Notes: generated by a model not told the origin, from the sequence alone. A stretch of DNA of 64,000 nucleotides from G963676335 sp963676335 (GCA_963676335.1 OY781057.1:496001-560000), one strand, 5' to 3'; shown: positions 36,262 to 46,233, counted from the first letter of the stretch. Made by a program: numbers and translations.

Positions 36262-37539
36262 TTACAATTTAATTCTACTAATAATTCCATTACATGCTTG
36301 TAATTTAAATTCTAGCTTTTCATACCCTCTATCTAAGTGATGGATATTAAAAATTTTAGTTTGTCCTTTTGCTGCTAATCCAGCAAGAACTAATGCAGCA
36401 GAGGCTCTTAAATCACTAGCTTTTACTTCAGCTCCTGACAACTCTTTTACACCATTAACAATAGCTTGAGAGTCTTTAACTATTATATTTGCTCCCATAC
36501 GGCAAAGTTCTGTAATATGCATAAATCGATTATCAAAAACGTTTTCTGTTATGATACTGCTTCCGTTAGCTAATGTCATTAATGCAATAAATTGTGCTTG
36601 TAAGTCTGTTGCAAATCCTGGATATGGATATGTATTAATATTAACTGGTTTTAAACTAGTTTCAGTTGCATCTATAAATAGAGTGTTGTCTATATACTTA
36701 ATATGTATTCCAGCTTTTCTAAAATAAAAGCAAAGATTTTCTATTAAGTTATAATCTATATTAAAAAGACTAAGATACCCTTTAGTTATTCCAGCAGCGG
36801 CGATATAAGTACCTGCTTCAATTCTATCTGAAATGATTTTATAATGAACATTATTATTTTTATTTAATGTTTCTACTCCAGTGATTTTGAGATTACTTGT
36901 TCCAATTCCTTCTATTTTAGAACCAAGTATATTTAGATACATGCATAAATCAGAAACCTCAGGTTCTTGAGCGCAATTGGTTAGATAACTTATTCCTTCA
37001 GCTAAAATGGAAGCAATGATTCCATTAATAGTTGCTCCTACGGAAATTTTATTAAAATTAAAATAACATCCTTGAAGCTTTTTACTAGAAGTTGCTACAA
37101 TATATCCATCTTTTGTATATTCAATATGGGCACCTAAATAAGTTAATACTTCTAAATGTAAATCAATTTGTCTAGTTCCAATTTTGCATCCTCCTGGTAA
37201 TGATACTTTTGCATATCCAAATCTTGTTAATAATGGACCTAATACCCAAATTGAAGCACGCATTTTACTTACAATTTCATAAGAAGCGGTTAAATTAGTA
37301 ATATTATCTGCTAAAACGCTAACACTTTTTTCCTTTTCATTGTAATCAACTTTGGCCCCATGAGTACGTAATAGATCTATCATGGTTTTTACGTCTGACA
37401 CATAAGGAATATTGTGTATAAAAACTTTTTGAGAAGTTAATAATGAAGCTGCGAGAATAGGTAACGCAGAATTTTTAGCCCCGCTAATAAAAATATGACC
37501 ATTTAACGGCCTTCCCCCTTCTATTAAAATAGCTTCCAT
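36262..37539 (-). CDS. murA: UDP-N-acetylglucosamine 1-carboxyvinyltransferase
   Basis: First committed step of peptidoglycan synthesis. The PEP-binding Cys lies in SLPGGCKIGTRQIDLHLE near residue 118, and FISGAKNSALPILAASLL and the C-terminal DLRASAALVLAGLAA are family blocks. At 425 residues it is full length. A DsbA-like gene lies 48 bp upstream on the same strand. The fosfomycin-target Cys is retained. Confidence 0.96.
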   Translation of the reverse strand: MEAILIEGGRPLNGHIFISGAKNSALPILAASLLTSQKVFIHNIPYVSDVKTMIDLLRTHGAKVDYNEKEKSVSVLADNITNLTASYEIVSKMRASIWVLGPLLTRFGYAKVSLPGGCKIGTRQIDLHLEVLTYLGAHIEYTKDGYIVATSSKKLQGCYFNFNKISVGATINGIIASILAEGISYLTNCAQEPEVSDLCMYLNILGSKIEGIGTSNLKITGVETLNKNNNVHYKIISDRIEAGTYIAAAGITKGYLSLFNIDYNLIENLCFYFRKAGIHIKYIDNTLFIDATETSLKPVNINTYPYPGFATDLQAQFIALMTLANGSSIITENVFDNRFMHITELCRMGANIIVKDSQAIVNGVKELSGAEVKASDLRASAALVLAGLAAKGQTKIFNIHHLDRGYEKLEFKLQACNGIISRIKL

Positions 37540-37587
37540 TATTTTTTAGAGGCGTATCCCCAATTTATTCTTAATTTAATAACATCT

Positions 37588-38433
37588 TTATTCTTTATCA
37601 GATCTTTGTTCAGGTAATTCATCAGATTTAATATCTGGTTTTAAGTTAGTAGATTCACGATTTTTTTTTACAATATCCCTCATTTGATCTAAGCTCATAA
37701 CCCCTGGATAAATTTTATTATTAATAATAAATGCTGGAACACCACTAATTTTTAAAGTATTTGTTAGTTCTAGAGTATCATTTAAAGCATTAATAACATT
37801 AGATGTATTCATTTCATTTTCAATTAAAGTAGAGTCAATCTTATATTTTGCAAATATATTCTTAATATCATCCAAAGTTGTTATCTTGGAAGTCATTATT
37901 TCTTCATGAACTTCTTTAAATTTATCAGGAAACAGCATGTAAACCGCTAACATAGATTTAGCAATATATTCAGCGTTTTCTCCCCAAATAGGAAAAGGTC
38001 TATAAATTATTTTAATTTTATCATCACTCTTTATTAGATCGTTAAGGATAGAATTAGCTTTTTTACAGTATATACAATTATAATCATAAAACATGGTAAT
38101 TGTTATATCGCCTAAATTATTACCAAATATAGGAATGGACTTAGGGGAATCTATTCTTTCTTTATTTGAAGTTAAAAAGTTTTTAATTTTTTTTTCTATA
38201 TCATTAAGTTTAATTTTTTGAAATGCTTCTAAAGCTGAAATAATTATTTCTGGATTGTTGTTAATGTACTCTTTGATAATATTTTCTACATCCTTCTTGC
38301 TTAGAGAATTATTTTGTATAGTTGAAACTACTATTGGAAAATTTGTATGAAAATATTTGTATGTAAAATATGCCATTGTGGGCATCAAAAATATAATCAC
38401 AACTATAATAGCATTCCTTAATGTAGATAACAT
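37588..38433 (-). CDS. DsbA-family thioredoxin-like exported protein
   Basis: A signal anchor (residues 5-25), a helical stretch with KDVENIIKEYINNNPEIII, then a thioredoxin-fold domain with the redox motif YDYNCIYCKKA (C-x-x-C) and the cis-Pro segment ISGVPAFIINN. It should form or rearrange disulfides in the periplasm. The N-terminal helical part resembles the Com1/BdbD-type DsbA-like proteins of intracellular bacteria. Possible clients here are the Cys-rich small protein at 13724 and the Cys-containing autotransporter passenger. The C-terminus is Lys/Asp/Glu-rich. Confidence 0.85.
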   Translation of the reverse strand: MLSTLRNAIIVVIIFLMPTMAYFTYKYFHTNFPIVVSTIQNNSLSKKDVENIIKEYINNNPEIIISALEAFQKIKLNDIEKKIKNFLTSNKERIDSPKSIPIFGNNLGDITITMFYDYNCIYCKKANSILNDLIKSDDKIKIIYRPFPIWGENAEYIAKSMLAVYMLFPDKFKEVHEEIMTSKITTLDDIKNIFAKYKIDSTLIENEMNTSNVINALNDTLELTNTLKISGVPAFIINNKIYPGVMSLDQMRDIVKKNRESTNLKPDIKSDELPEQRSDKE

Positions 38434-38599
38434 GTTTGCATGTATTTAAATGTAAGTAATATAAGATATTAAAATTTGCATTGAAATTGTCAATACAAAT
38501 TCATTCTTATATATACTATACAATGTGATAAATTGTATTTATGTTAATTTCTTATTCTTAAAAATAAGATAAAATAAATTTTTTATTTTTTATAACTTA

Positions 38600-39370
38600 C
38601 TAAGTTCCAGGTTCTTCTATTTCCGTGTTTGCAACTTCTAATAATTTGTTTTCTAATTTGTAATTAGAATCTATAACAGAAGAATCTTTATCTTCATCAA
38701 AATCTTTTAATGTGTATCCTCTTCCCCAAATAGTTTCTATATAATTAATACCCCCTGATGCAGCTAATAATTTTTTTCTTAACTTACAAACAAATACATC
38801 AATAGTTTTTAAATAAGGCTCTGCGACCCCACCGTATAAATGACTTAAAAACATTTCTTTAGTCAATAAACTTCCTTTACGCATAGCTAATAATTCTAAA
38901 ATACGATATTCTTTATTGGTAAGATGCACTGCTTTATCTCCTACTGTAACAGAACAGTTATCTGTATCAATTTTAACTTTATGAAATTTAAGAATTGAAT
39001 TTGAATGTCCTTTGGATCTACGAACTATTGCTTGAATTCGAGCAACTAATTCTCCTCGAGTAAATGGTTTAGTGAGATAATCATCTGCTCCACGACAAAG
39101 TCCTTTTATCTTTTTTTCTGATCCAGATAATCCAGATAATATAAAAACTGGAACTTTAATATGAGCAGAACGCAACCTCATTAATACGTCATACCCATCC
39201 ATATCTGGAAGCATAAGGTCTAAGATTATCAAATCATATTCATATAATTGACTAATTTCCATTCCTTCGTTTCCCAGATGAGCGGTATCACAAATGATCC
39301 CAGCAGATGCTAATGCTAGTTCTACTGTTTTTATAGTAATTGGATCATCTTCTATTAATAATACTCTCAT
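38600..39370 (-). CDS. ctrA: Cell-cycle response regulator CtrA
   Basis: Global regulator of alphaproteobacterial cell-cycle genes. Receiver domain: MRVLLIEDDP, phospho-acceptor Asp in LIILDLMLPDMDGYDVL (51), and Lys in DDYLTKPF. The OmpR-type winged helix follows (LTNKEYRILELLAMRKGSLL, then KTIDVFVCKLRKKL and ETIWGRGYTL). The C-terminal ~25 residues are acidic and lack the Ala-Ala degron of Caulobacter. At 256 residues it is slightly long. A 17-bp dyad lies 136 bp upstream. The hybrid kinase at 33671 could feed it, but this is speculation. Confidence 0.93.
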   Translation of the reverse strand: MRVLLIEDDPITIKTVELALASAGIICDTAHLGNEGMEISQLYEYDLIILDLMLPDMDGYDVLMRLRSAHIKVPVFILSGLSGSEKKIKGLCRGADDYLTKPFTRGELVARIQAIVRRSKGHSNSILKFHKVKIDTDNCSVTVGDKAVHLTNKEYRILELLAMRKGSLLTKEMFLSHLYGGVAEPYLKTIDVFVCKLRKKLLAASGGINYIETIWGRGYTLKDFDEDKDSSVIDSNYKLENKLLEVANTEIEEPGT

Positions 39371-39505
39371 ATATAAACTCTTTTTTTTGATTAATAAGTT
39401 GCTTTTTTTTAAACTATAATATTAACTATATAATACTTTTTCTTAAAAAACATATTTTTTTATTTTCTTAAAAAATTTAAATTAATACGTTTAATTTTCA
39501 CCCCC

Positions 39506-39522
39506 TATGGTTATTAACCATA
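39506..39522. promoter_or_regulatory. 17-bp perfect dyad upstream of ctrA
   Basis: TATGGTTATTAACCATA has 8-bp arms around one central base, in the 640-bp region between ctrA and the autotransporter. It contains TTAA but not the TTAA-N7-TTAA spacing of a CtrA box, so another regulator is more likely. It could act on ctrA, whose start is 136 bp away. Confidence 0.45.
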
Positions 39523-39682
39523 CCTTAGTAGTAACTCTGCGTATAGAATATGTCAATAAAAAATTTAAAAATTAAGATATTTCTTACCCAAGGATTAAAA
39601 TTTGTTTCGTTTTGATATCTTAGTTATGTAAATGCATTTATAATTTGAGTATTACTTGTTATTTTTTAAATTTTTTTTATAA

Positions 39683-39838
39683 CATATACTCCTTGTAAAT
39701 GAAGCCAGACTTCAAAAAGCACAAGTAGCGAATGGAGCAAGTAGCGTAGCATGTGAGCAACGCGGTTCTCAGAACGCAGTTCTCAGAACTCGGTTCTCAA
39801 ACGACAACTCCAATTTTTGAAGTGTGGCGAGTGTATTA
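39683..39838 (+). repeat. Palindromic element, copy D, with internal short tandem duplications
   Basis: Starts CATATACTCCTTGTAAATG, continues GAAGCCAGACTTCAAAAA and ends CCAATTTTTGAAGTGTGGCG. The centre carries three near-identical pieces of the GGTTCTCAGAAC type (39762-39799), expanding a part that occurs once in copies A, B and E. It sits upstream of the autotransporter gene. Confidence 0.85.
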
Positions 39839-40039
39839 AAATTGGGCTTCTAATAAAATTCTAGAAACAACACATTAATAAAAATGAGATTTTTTTTCGA
39901 GAAGGTAGGGGGTGTGTATTAAAATTTTTATATATTTTGATAAATGTTTTAATTATCTAAGATCTTAGAATTTTATATTAACGATATTTTAATGCTTTTA
40001 ATCTAAGATTATGTGTATAAAATCAAAATAACAACTTAT

Positions 40040-43000
40040 ATGTATATCAATAAAAATTTTAAAAGTCAACATAATTTTTTATCATCCACGTTAGTTACAC
40101 TTTTGTTTTGGTATTCACAAAGTTATGGGGATGATTATTCTATTAAAGGGAAAACAATACTTAGAAATGGAGATTTGGTTCATAAGGAAAATGGAACTAG
40201 ATCAGCATTTGTTTCAAATAGCAACTTAGGGTTTAACAATATTTTTTCAAATTTAAAAATAGAACAAAAAAATACTTTTATTAATTCTATTTTCATAGAG
40301 ACTCTTCCTAAAAATGAAGAAGCAATTATTATTACTCAAGATTCTACTATAAATTCAATTACAGGTCATCCTATCAAAATAACTCTTCTGAAAAATAGTA
40401 GGTTAGCGTTGACTGGAAACAATTTTGATGGAATTCAAGAAATACAGATGAAGGGAATTGATAATGCAATTTATTTTAAAGATTCTTTAGAATTTAAAGG
40501 GGGTATCGTTGGAGATGATACAGGAAATATTTACGCTAAGAATGCTTCATTTTATGGATCTATAGATAGTATAGAAGATATTTTTTTAGAGGGGAATGAT
40601 AATTTTATAAATAATAATGTTGTAGGTAATTCTATAGTTTTAAATAAAAATGCAAATTTAACGATAGATAGTTCCAATAGAGATATTGATATAGATATCA
40701 ATATTGTGGTTAAAAATGAAAACAATCTTACTTTTCGAGGAAAAAATGATATTTATTTACGAGGAGATCTTGGAAATGATAAAACTATTTTTGAATCAAT
40801 AAAAATTGAAAACGACTCGCATATTGTAGGTAATGTATATTCTAAAAATATTTTACTTATTGGCGATACTAGTTCGTTAACTTGTACAGAATGCCATATT
40901 TATAGCAATATTGTTACGGATTCACGATTTAGCAATATGAATTTAAATGACAAAACTAGTATATATGGAAATATTGGTTCCTTAGAGTTGCCTTTAAAAG
41001 CAATTTCTTACTTTGGAAACCAATTAAAGATAATTGGGGATATCTTTGTACAAAATATTGTTTTTATGAATAATGATAGCGATATAGAATTACAAGGAAA
41101 CGTAATTAGTAATGTAAATTTTAATAAAAAAAATAATACTAACTTAACGATTGGTGAAAATTTTCAAGGAAATATTATTAATAACAATAATAGTAATATT
41201 ATCATCAATAAACAATTAGATTTTAGTGGTAATTTTGGAGAAGAAGATAATTATATACGTGATATAGTTTTTTCTATTGCTGATGAAAATAAGATAAAAG
41301 GGAAAATGTATGTTAAAAATATTAAATTTAATAAAACACTTAATTTATCTATCTTAGGAGATACGATAATGAATGTTTCAAACCCAATTAACATAAGTGA
41401 TACACAGAATATAACACTTAACGTATATGGGGGAGGGAATCAATTTAGTGCATATTTTAATGATAATTATTCTAATACTACTATTAATATTAACAACGAT
41501 ACACAGATACCTAATTATTTTAACAGCAAGATTTATACAGGAGCATTAAATATTAGAAATAATGGCCCCAATAAATTTGTTAATGATATTGTTGCAGAAC
41601 AGATAAACCTTAATAATGCTTTAGTTTATTTTGGTGGAAATGTGACCAGCGGAAGATTAAATTTAGCTGACGAAAACATTATAATGATAACTTCCGATTA
41701 TCATCCCTTAACCTTTGCTGGCGCTATTAAAATAAATAACAGAAAAAAAAATATTTTAATACTACAAAATGTAAAAAATATTACTTTTACAGGAAAAATA
41801 GGTGATGCTAGTGACTTTTTTGATACAATGAAAATTATCGATACAAATATAACATTATCTAATGATGGGTTTTTTAATAATATTTTCTTTGAGGAAAATA
41901 GTCAATTAATCCTAGATAAAAACCAATCTCTAACAGTAACAAATGCTATACCGAAAAATAATCAAGGAGTAGTTATTTTTAAGGAAGGAAGTGTATTTAA
42001 TGGAGCTTTAGGAAAAGAAGGGTGTAATTTTAAACAAATTGTGTTCAATACAAGCCGATCTGTAGAAAATAATATTTATAGCAACGATACTACTATAAAA
42101 CAGAATATTAGTTTTGAATCTGGTGTTCTAAAAACACCTCTTACTTTAGATGCGGATGTTAAGGTTATTATACATAAAGACGTAGATTTTACAGGAGAAA
42201 TAAGTACTTTAACTTCTCATCAAGGTTCTATTTACTTTATAAATAGAGAATTTATCAATCAGTCTATTGGGCAAAGACAAAATAATCTCAAGTTAGTAAA
42301 GATTAAGTCAAAAAATGAAAAAACGTCATTAGATAGCGATATATTTTCTGATACCACTCATATTAATGCAAATTTATATGTTATGCGTTCAATAGCTATA
42401 GATGGAAACTTAAAAATTAAAAATAGCAATATTTTTTTAAGTGATAACTCATTAAATGTTTCCAAACGACTGTCTTTAGAAGGGAATATTATTTTGAATT
42501 CAACGATAATGGCAGATAAATACGGATATATCAATACTCAAGATTTAGATATTTGTGATTTATCTAAAATGGAGATTAATATTGATAATCATATGGGAAA
42601 TAATATTTTAAAAAATAATAAATTTAAAATTATTAATATAGGCCAGAATGCAAATGGAAACTTTAATAATGTAATATTAAAAAGTAATGACAATATAAAC
42701 TGGACATTCAATAATGGAGAAATTATTGCTGCTAATGCTCCTGATCTTATTCAAGAGGAAGATTCATGTAAAAAAGAAGTTGAGATAAAACAAGTGGTTT
42801 GCGAGGAAGATTCATGTAAAGAAGAAGTTGAGATAAAACAAGTGGTTTGCGAGGAAGATTCATGTAAAGAAGCGGTTCAAGAAAGGATTATTTTAAAAGA
42901 AAATAAGATTTCTATAGTAAATGAAGATAAAAGAAAAGATTATTACAAAAAATCAGAAATTATAGCAAGTGCTACTAGTGTCGAATCTACTGCATCTGAT

Positions 43001-44059
43001 AAAATGGAACAAAAAGTTTTAGGAATAGGTTCAAATATTAGGGAAAATGATATTAAAGAAACTATTAAAAAAAATGTTTTACAGAAGCAAATAGTTAGTA
43101 CATTTAAAAATGTGAAGCTTGCTATTTCTTTGCAACGAATTAAAGAAAGTATTGTTGAAAATTTAATTTCTACTAGATTAGAAAATATTTCAATTGGAGT
43201 AAGTGCTGGTGATGAGCCTAAAAACATTGGATTATGGATTCAAGGAACTAAAGGTATAGCTAGACAAAAAAAAGTAGACGATTCTCCAGGATATAAAGCG
43301 GTTATTAATGGAGTAATAGCAGGGGTTGATCATTTGTTTGATAATGGATCTATTTTGGGAATTTCTGGCGGATATTTAAAATCTAAAACAAAATATCAAG
43401 ATGAAGGACTTGGCGATACGTCTAAAAATCAAGGAGGTATGATAATTGGGTATGGTAATTATAATATAGATAATTATTGGGTAGTTAAAGGTATTGTATC
43501 TTGTGGAAAATCAAGAATTCATAATTATGATTATAGATTTCAATTTGGGCGCGATCAATCAGTATCAAGTAAATTTAATTCAAAATTTTTTAATGTAAAG
43601 ACTGAGATTAATCATAAAATTCGAACAAAAAGATTTAATTTAATTCCTATATTTGGAGTAAGTTATTTAAATATTAGAGATGATAGTTATTCTGAAGTAG
43701 GAAATTCTTTAAGTTCTATGATTGTTGATAAAAAGTTCAATTATAAATTAAATAGCATTTTAGGACTGCGAATTAATACTGATATGACTATAAACGAAGT
43801 TAATTTTACTCCTGAAATCCATTATTGTTGGCATAATACTTTTAAACAAAGTAAATTAAAAATATCTACCATACTAGATGGTATAGTAACTCATTATTTT
43901 CCTGAAAGTGATTATAAAGTGGATAAATCTAACCATCAGTTTGGAACTACATTATATGTTAAAAATAAAAATATCACTAGTGGATTGAGTATTAATATGA
44001 TTAGAGCTAATAAATTTAAAGCATATCAAACAACTTTAAAAGTAAAGGTGGATTTCTAA
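40040..44059 (+). CDS. Large autotransporter adhesin (Sca/OmpB-like)
   Basis: From ATG 40040 the product is 1339 residues; a GTG at 40013 is an alternative start. A signal peptide (FLSSTLVTLLFWYSQSYG) is followed by a long Asn/Ile/Asp-rich passenger with repeated beta-strand motifs of the kind that form a beta-helix. Residues 906-945 carry 2.4 copies of a 16-residue unit (EEDSCKKEVEIKQVVC). The C-terminal ~277 residues form an autotransporter beta-barrel (NIGLWIQGTKGIARQ onward, alternating strands, final residue Phe). It should be displayed on the cell surface and may mediate host attachment, as Sca proteins do in Rickettsia. Passenger Cys residues are unusual. Confidence 0.85.
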   Translation: MYINKNFKSQHNFLSSTLVTLLFWYSQSYGDDYSIKGKTILRNGDLVHKENGTRSAFVSNSNLGFNNIFSNLKIEQKNTFINSIFIETLPKNEEAIIITQDSTINSITGHPIKITLLKNSRLALTGNNFDGIQEIQMKGIDNAIYFKDSLEFKGGIVGDDTGNIYAKNASFYGSIDSIEDIFLEGNDNFINNNVVGNSIVLNKNANLTIDSSNRDIDIDINIVVKNENNLTFRGKNDIYLRGDLGNDKTIFESIKIENDSHIVGNVYSKNILLIGDTSSLTCTECHIYSNIVTDSRFSNMNLNDKTSIYGNIGSLELPLKAISYFGNQLKIIGDIFVQNIVFMNNDSDIELQGNVISNVNFNKKNNTNLTIGENFQGNIINNNNSNIIINKQLDFSGNFGEEDNYIRDIVFSIADENKIKGKMYVKNIKFNKTLNLSILGDTIMNVSNPINISDTQNITLNVYGGGNQFSAYFNDNYSNTTININNDTQIPNYFNSKIYTGALNIRNNGPNKFVNDIVAEQINLNNALVYFGGNVTSGRLNLADENIIMITSDYHPLTFAGAIKINNRKKNILILQNVKNITFTGKIGDASDFFDTMKIIDTNITLSNDGFFNNIFFEENSQLILDKNQSLTVTNAIPKNNQGVVIFKEGSVFNGALGKEGCNFKQIVFNTSRSVENNIYSNDTTIKQNISFESGVLKTPLTLDADVKVIIHKDVDFTGEISTLTSHQGSIYFINREFINQSIGQRQNNLKLVKIKSKNEKTSLDSDIFSDTTHINANLYVMRSIAIDGNLKIKNSNIFLSDNSLNVSKRLSLEGNIILNSTIMADKYGYINTQDLDICDLSKMEINIDNHMGNNILKNNKFKIINIGQNANGNFNNVILKSNDNINWTFNNGEIIAANAPDLIQEEDSCKKEVEIKQVVCEEDSCKEEVEIKQVVCEEDSCKEAVQERIILKENKISIVNEDKRKDYYKKSEIIASATSVESTASDKMEQKVLGIGSNIRENDIKETIKKNVLQKQIVSTFKNVKLAISLQRIKESIVENLISTRLENISIGVSAGDEPKNIGLWIQGTKGIARQKKVDDSPGYKAVINGVIAGVDHLFDNGSILGISGGYLKSKTKYQDEGLGDTSKNQGGMIIGYGNYNIDNYWVVKGIVSCGKSRIHNYDYRFQFGRDQSVSSKFNSKFFNVKTEINHKIRTKRFNLIPIFGVSYLNIRDDSYSEVGNSLSSMIVDKKFNYKLNSILGLRINTDMTINEVNFTPEIHYCWHNTFKQSKLKISTILDGIVTHYFPESDYKVDKSNHQFGTTLYVKNKNITSGLSINMIRANKFKAYQTTLKVKVDF
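42755..42872 (+). repeat. 48-bp tandem repeat inside the autotransporter gene, 2.4 copies
   Basis: Units start at 42755, 42803 and 42851 and are nearly identical at DNA level, which points to recent slippage. Each encodes 16 residues with two Cys and many Glu/Lys. The array joins the passenger to the region before the barrel, so length changes there should be tolerated. Confidence 0.9.
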
Positions 44060-44142
44060 TCCTTTATAAGGCACAATGGCAGAGATAACATTAAGTATAA
44101 AGTATCTATATGCCTTGTGCGCTCTATAGGAATATCGTTTTT

Positions 44143-44293
44143 TATACTCGCCACATTTCAAAAATTGGCGGCATCGCTTGAGAACTACGTTGCTCACATG
44201 CGTTAAAGTATGCTGCGTTACTTGCTCTCTTCGCTACTTGCTTTTTTGAAGTCTGGCTTCATATTTTCAAGTTTTTATTTACGAGGAGTATAT
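44143..44293 (-). repeat. Palindromic element, copy E
   Basis: On the minus strand it begins GGATATACTCCTCGTAAAT and ends AATTTTTGAAATGTGGCGAGTATA. The outermost TATACTC and GAGTATA are inverted repeats. It sits between the tail-to-tail autotransporter and gmd genes and does not enter either coding sequence. Its inner frame is more diverged from copies A and B. Confidence 0.9.
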
Positions 44294-44313
44294 CCATTAT
44301 TTGAAATATTTCT

Positions 44314-45429
44314 TTACTCATGATAATTAAAATATTTAAAACCATGTTTTTTTAATAAAGCTTCATGTCTAGCAGATTTCATATCTTCTTGTACCATTTC
44401 TCGTATTAGATCACGAAATGAGGTTTTAGGTACCCATCCTAATTTTTCTTTTGCTTTAGAGGGGTCTCCAAGCAAAGTATTCACTTCAGTTGGTCTAAAA
44501 TATCTAGAATCTATAGCAATAATACAATTTCCAGTTGCAGAATCGTAACCTTTTTCTTCTATACCGACACCTTTCCAAATTATATCAATGTCTAATTCTT
44601 TGGCAGCGAGTTCGATAAATTCTCGAACTGAGTGCTGTTCTCCAGTAGCTATGACAAAATCTTCAGGTGTATCTTGTTGTAACATTAGCCACTGCATTTC
44701 AACATAATCTCTTGCATGCCCCCAATCTCTTAATGCATCAATATTTCCCATGTAGAGTTGGGGGTATAGTCCTAATTTGATACGCGACAATCCTCTGGTT
44801 ATTTTTCTTGTAACAAAGGTTTCGCCACGTAAAGGAGATTCGTGATTGAACAATATACCATTACATGCATATATATTATATGCTTCTCGATAGTTTATCG
44901 TAATCCAATAGGCGTATAACTTAGCAATTGCATATGGTGATCGAGGATAAAATGGAGTTGTTTCTTTTTGAGGAGTTTCTTGAACTAATCCATATAATTC
45001 AGAGGTGGATGCTTGATAAAATTTCGTATTTCTTTCTAATCCAAGCAAACGTATAGCTTCTAATATCCGTAATGCTCCTAATGCATCTGAATTCGAAGTA
45101 TACTCTGGTTCTTCAAATGATACTGCAACTTGACTTTGGGCTCCTAAATTATAAATTTCATCTGGTTGTACTTTTTGAATAATGCGAATTAAACTTAAAG
45201 CATCTGTTAAATCTCCATGATGGAGATTGAAATTTAATCTTTTTTCATGAGGATCATTATATAAATGATCTATACGAGCGGTATTAAAAAGAGAGGCCCT
45301 TCGTTTGATACCATGTACTTCGTAATTTTTTGATAATAAAAATTCAGCAAGGTAAGCACCGTCCTGTCCAGTAATTCCAGTAATTAATGCTTTTTTTGTT
45401 TTATTTATAGTGTTAAATTTATCAGTCAT
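44314..45429 (-). CDS. gmd: GDP-mannose 4,6-dehydratase
   Basis: Converts GDP-mannose to GDP-4-keto-6-deoxymannose, the precursor of GDP-fucose and related sugars. The short-chain dehydrogenase fold is clear: ITGITGQDGAYLAEFLL (nucleotide-binding), YQASTSELYG, and the catalytic YAIAK. ILFNHESPLRGETFVTRKI is a strong Gmd block. At 371 residues it is full length. No fcl, rmd or other sugar-nucleotide gene is adjacent, so the end sugar (surface polysaccharide or glycan) is unknown. Confidence 0.95.
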   Translation of the reverse strand: MTDKFNTINKTKKALITGITGQDGAYLAEFLLSKNYEVHGIKRRASLFNTARIDHLYNDPHEKRLNFNLHHGDLTDALSLIRIIQKVQPDEIYNLGAQSQVAVSFEEPEYTSNSDALGALRILEAIRLLGLERNTKFYQASTSELYGLVQETPQKETTPFYPRSPYAIAKLYAYWITINYREAYNIYACNGILFNHESPLRGETFVTRKITRGLSRIKLGLYPQLYMGNIDALRDWGHARDYVEMQWLMLQQDTPEDFVIATGEQHSVREFIELAAKELDIDIIWKGVGIEEKGYDSATGNCIIAIDSRYFRPTEVNTLLGDPSKAKEKLGWVPKTSFRDLIREMVQEDMKSARHEALLKKHGFKYFNYHE

Positions 45430-45479
45430 ATATTTTTTTTAACGTAAATAAAATTACTATTAATATACATGCGATATTT

Positions 45480-46202
45480 TTATTTAATATAAATGTTTGC
45501 AATTTCTGAAAAAATTATTGCTGATGTGGCAGATACATTTAAACTATCGATGTTATATATCGGTATTTTGATTAATAGATCACATTTTTGTTTAGTTAAT
45601 TGACGCAGTCCTTTATTTTCTGCACCTAAAATTAATACTACTTTATCTTGAAGTATTTTTTTATTGAAATTTTTAAGCGAATTTGGTGAATTGGAATCTA
45701 AACCAATAACCCAAAATCCTATTTTTTTTAATTTGTCTATAGTATTACTAATATTATTAACTACTATAAATTTTATAAATTCAAGACCTCCACTAGCTAC
45801 CTTAGCAATTGTGCTGTTTTCATTTGGGCAATGATTAATGGTCAAAATTACAGTTCCAATATTAAAGGCAGCAGCAGATCTTATTATCGCTCCAATATTA
45901 TGAGGATCATTAATTTGATCACAAATAACGATGTTAGAATTAAAATTAATATTCTCAAAGTTAAAACTTGATATTGGCATAGTTAACACTGCAATCTCTT
46001 GATGAAGAGAATTATGTGGTAATATTTTACTTAATTCTGAGTTTTGTGTAATTTTGTAAGGATGGTTGGAAATAATTTTCTGATATTCTAAATATATTTT
46101 TTGAGAACATAATATTTTTAAAATAACTCGATTCTTGTTATTTAATGCGGCTATTGTTGAATGTAGCCCATAAATATAATATGGTTTTATTTTATAAATC
46201 AT
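45480..46202 (-). CDS. rlmB: 23S rRNA (guanosine-2'-O-)-methyltransferase RlmB (SpoU/TrmH type)
   Basis: A SPOUT methyltransferase. The three SpoU motifs are visible: ICDQINDPHNIGAIIRSAAA (motif 1), VVLILGAENKGLRQLTKQ (motif 2) and IPIYNIDSLNVSATSAIIF (motif 3). The N-terminal ~80 residues (YGLHSTIAALNNKNRVILKI) match the RlmB substrate-binding domain. At 240 residues it has family length. A related TrmH-type tRNA methyltransferase is the alternative. Confidence 0.88.
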   Translation of the reverse strand: MIYKIKPYYIYGLHSTIAALNNKNRVILKILCSQKIYLEYQKIISNHPYKITQNSELSKILPHNSLHQEIAVLTMPISSFNFENINFNSNIVICDQINDPHNIGAIIRSAAAFNIGTVILTINHCPNENSTIAKVASGGLEFIKFIVVNNISNTIDKLKKIGFWVIGLDSNSPNSLKNFNKKILQDKVVLILGAENKGLRQLTKQKCDLLIKIPIYNIDSLNVSATSAIIFSEIANIYIK

Positions 46203-46233
46203 TTTTATTTTCTTAATTTTTAAGAATACCTTC

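Larger units (their letters stand above)
39371..40039. other. Divergent intergenic region between ctrA and the autotransporter
   Basis: A 669-bp A/T-rich stretch. It holds the 17-bp dyad at 39506-39522 and palindromic element copy D at 39683-39838. No protein-coding frame is credible. Promoters for both flanking genes should be here, but I cannot place them with confidence. Confidence 0.7.

Noticed and set aside
39481..39500. TTAA-rich sequence upstream of ctrA as CtrA boxes
   Set aside because: TTAA pairs occur but not with seven-base spacing (five and ten bases seen), and TTAA is very common in such A/T-rich DNA.
42755..42872. Short direct repeats as a possible CRISPR array
   Set aside because: The 48-bp units are contiguous with no spacers and keep the autotransporter reading frame.
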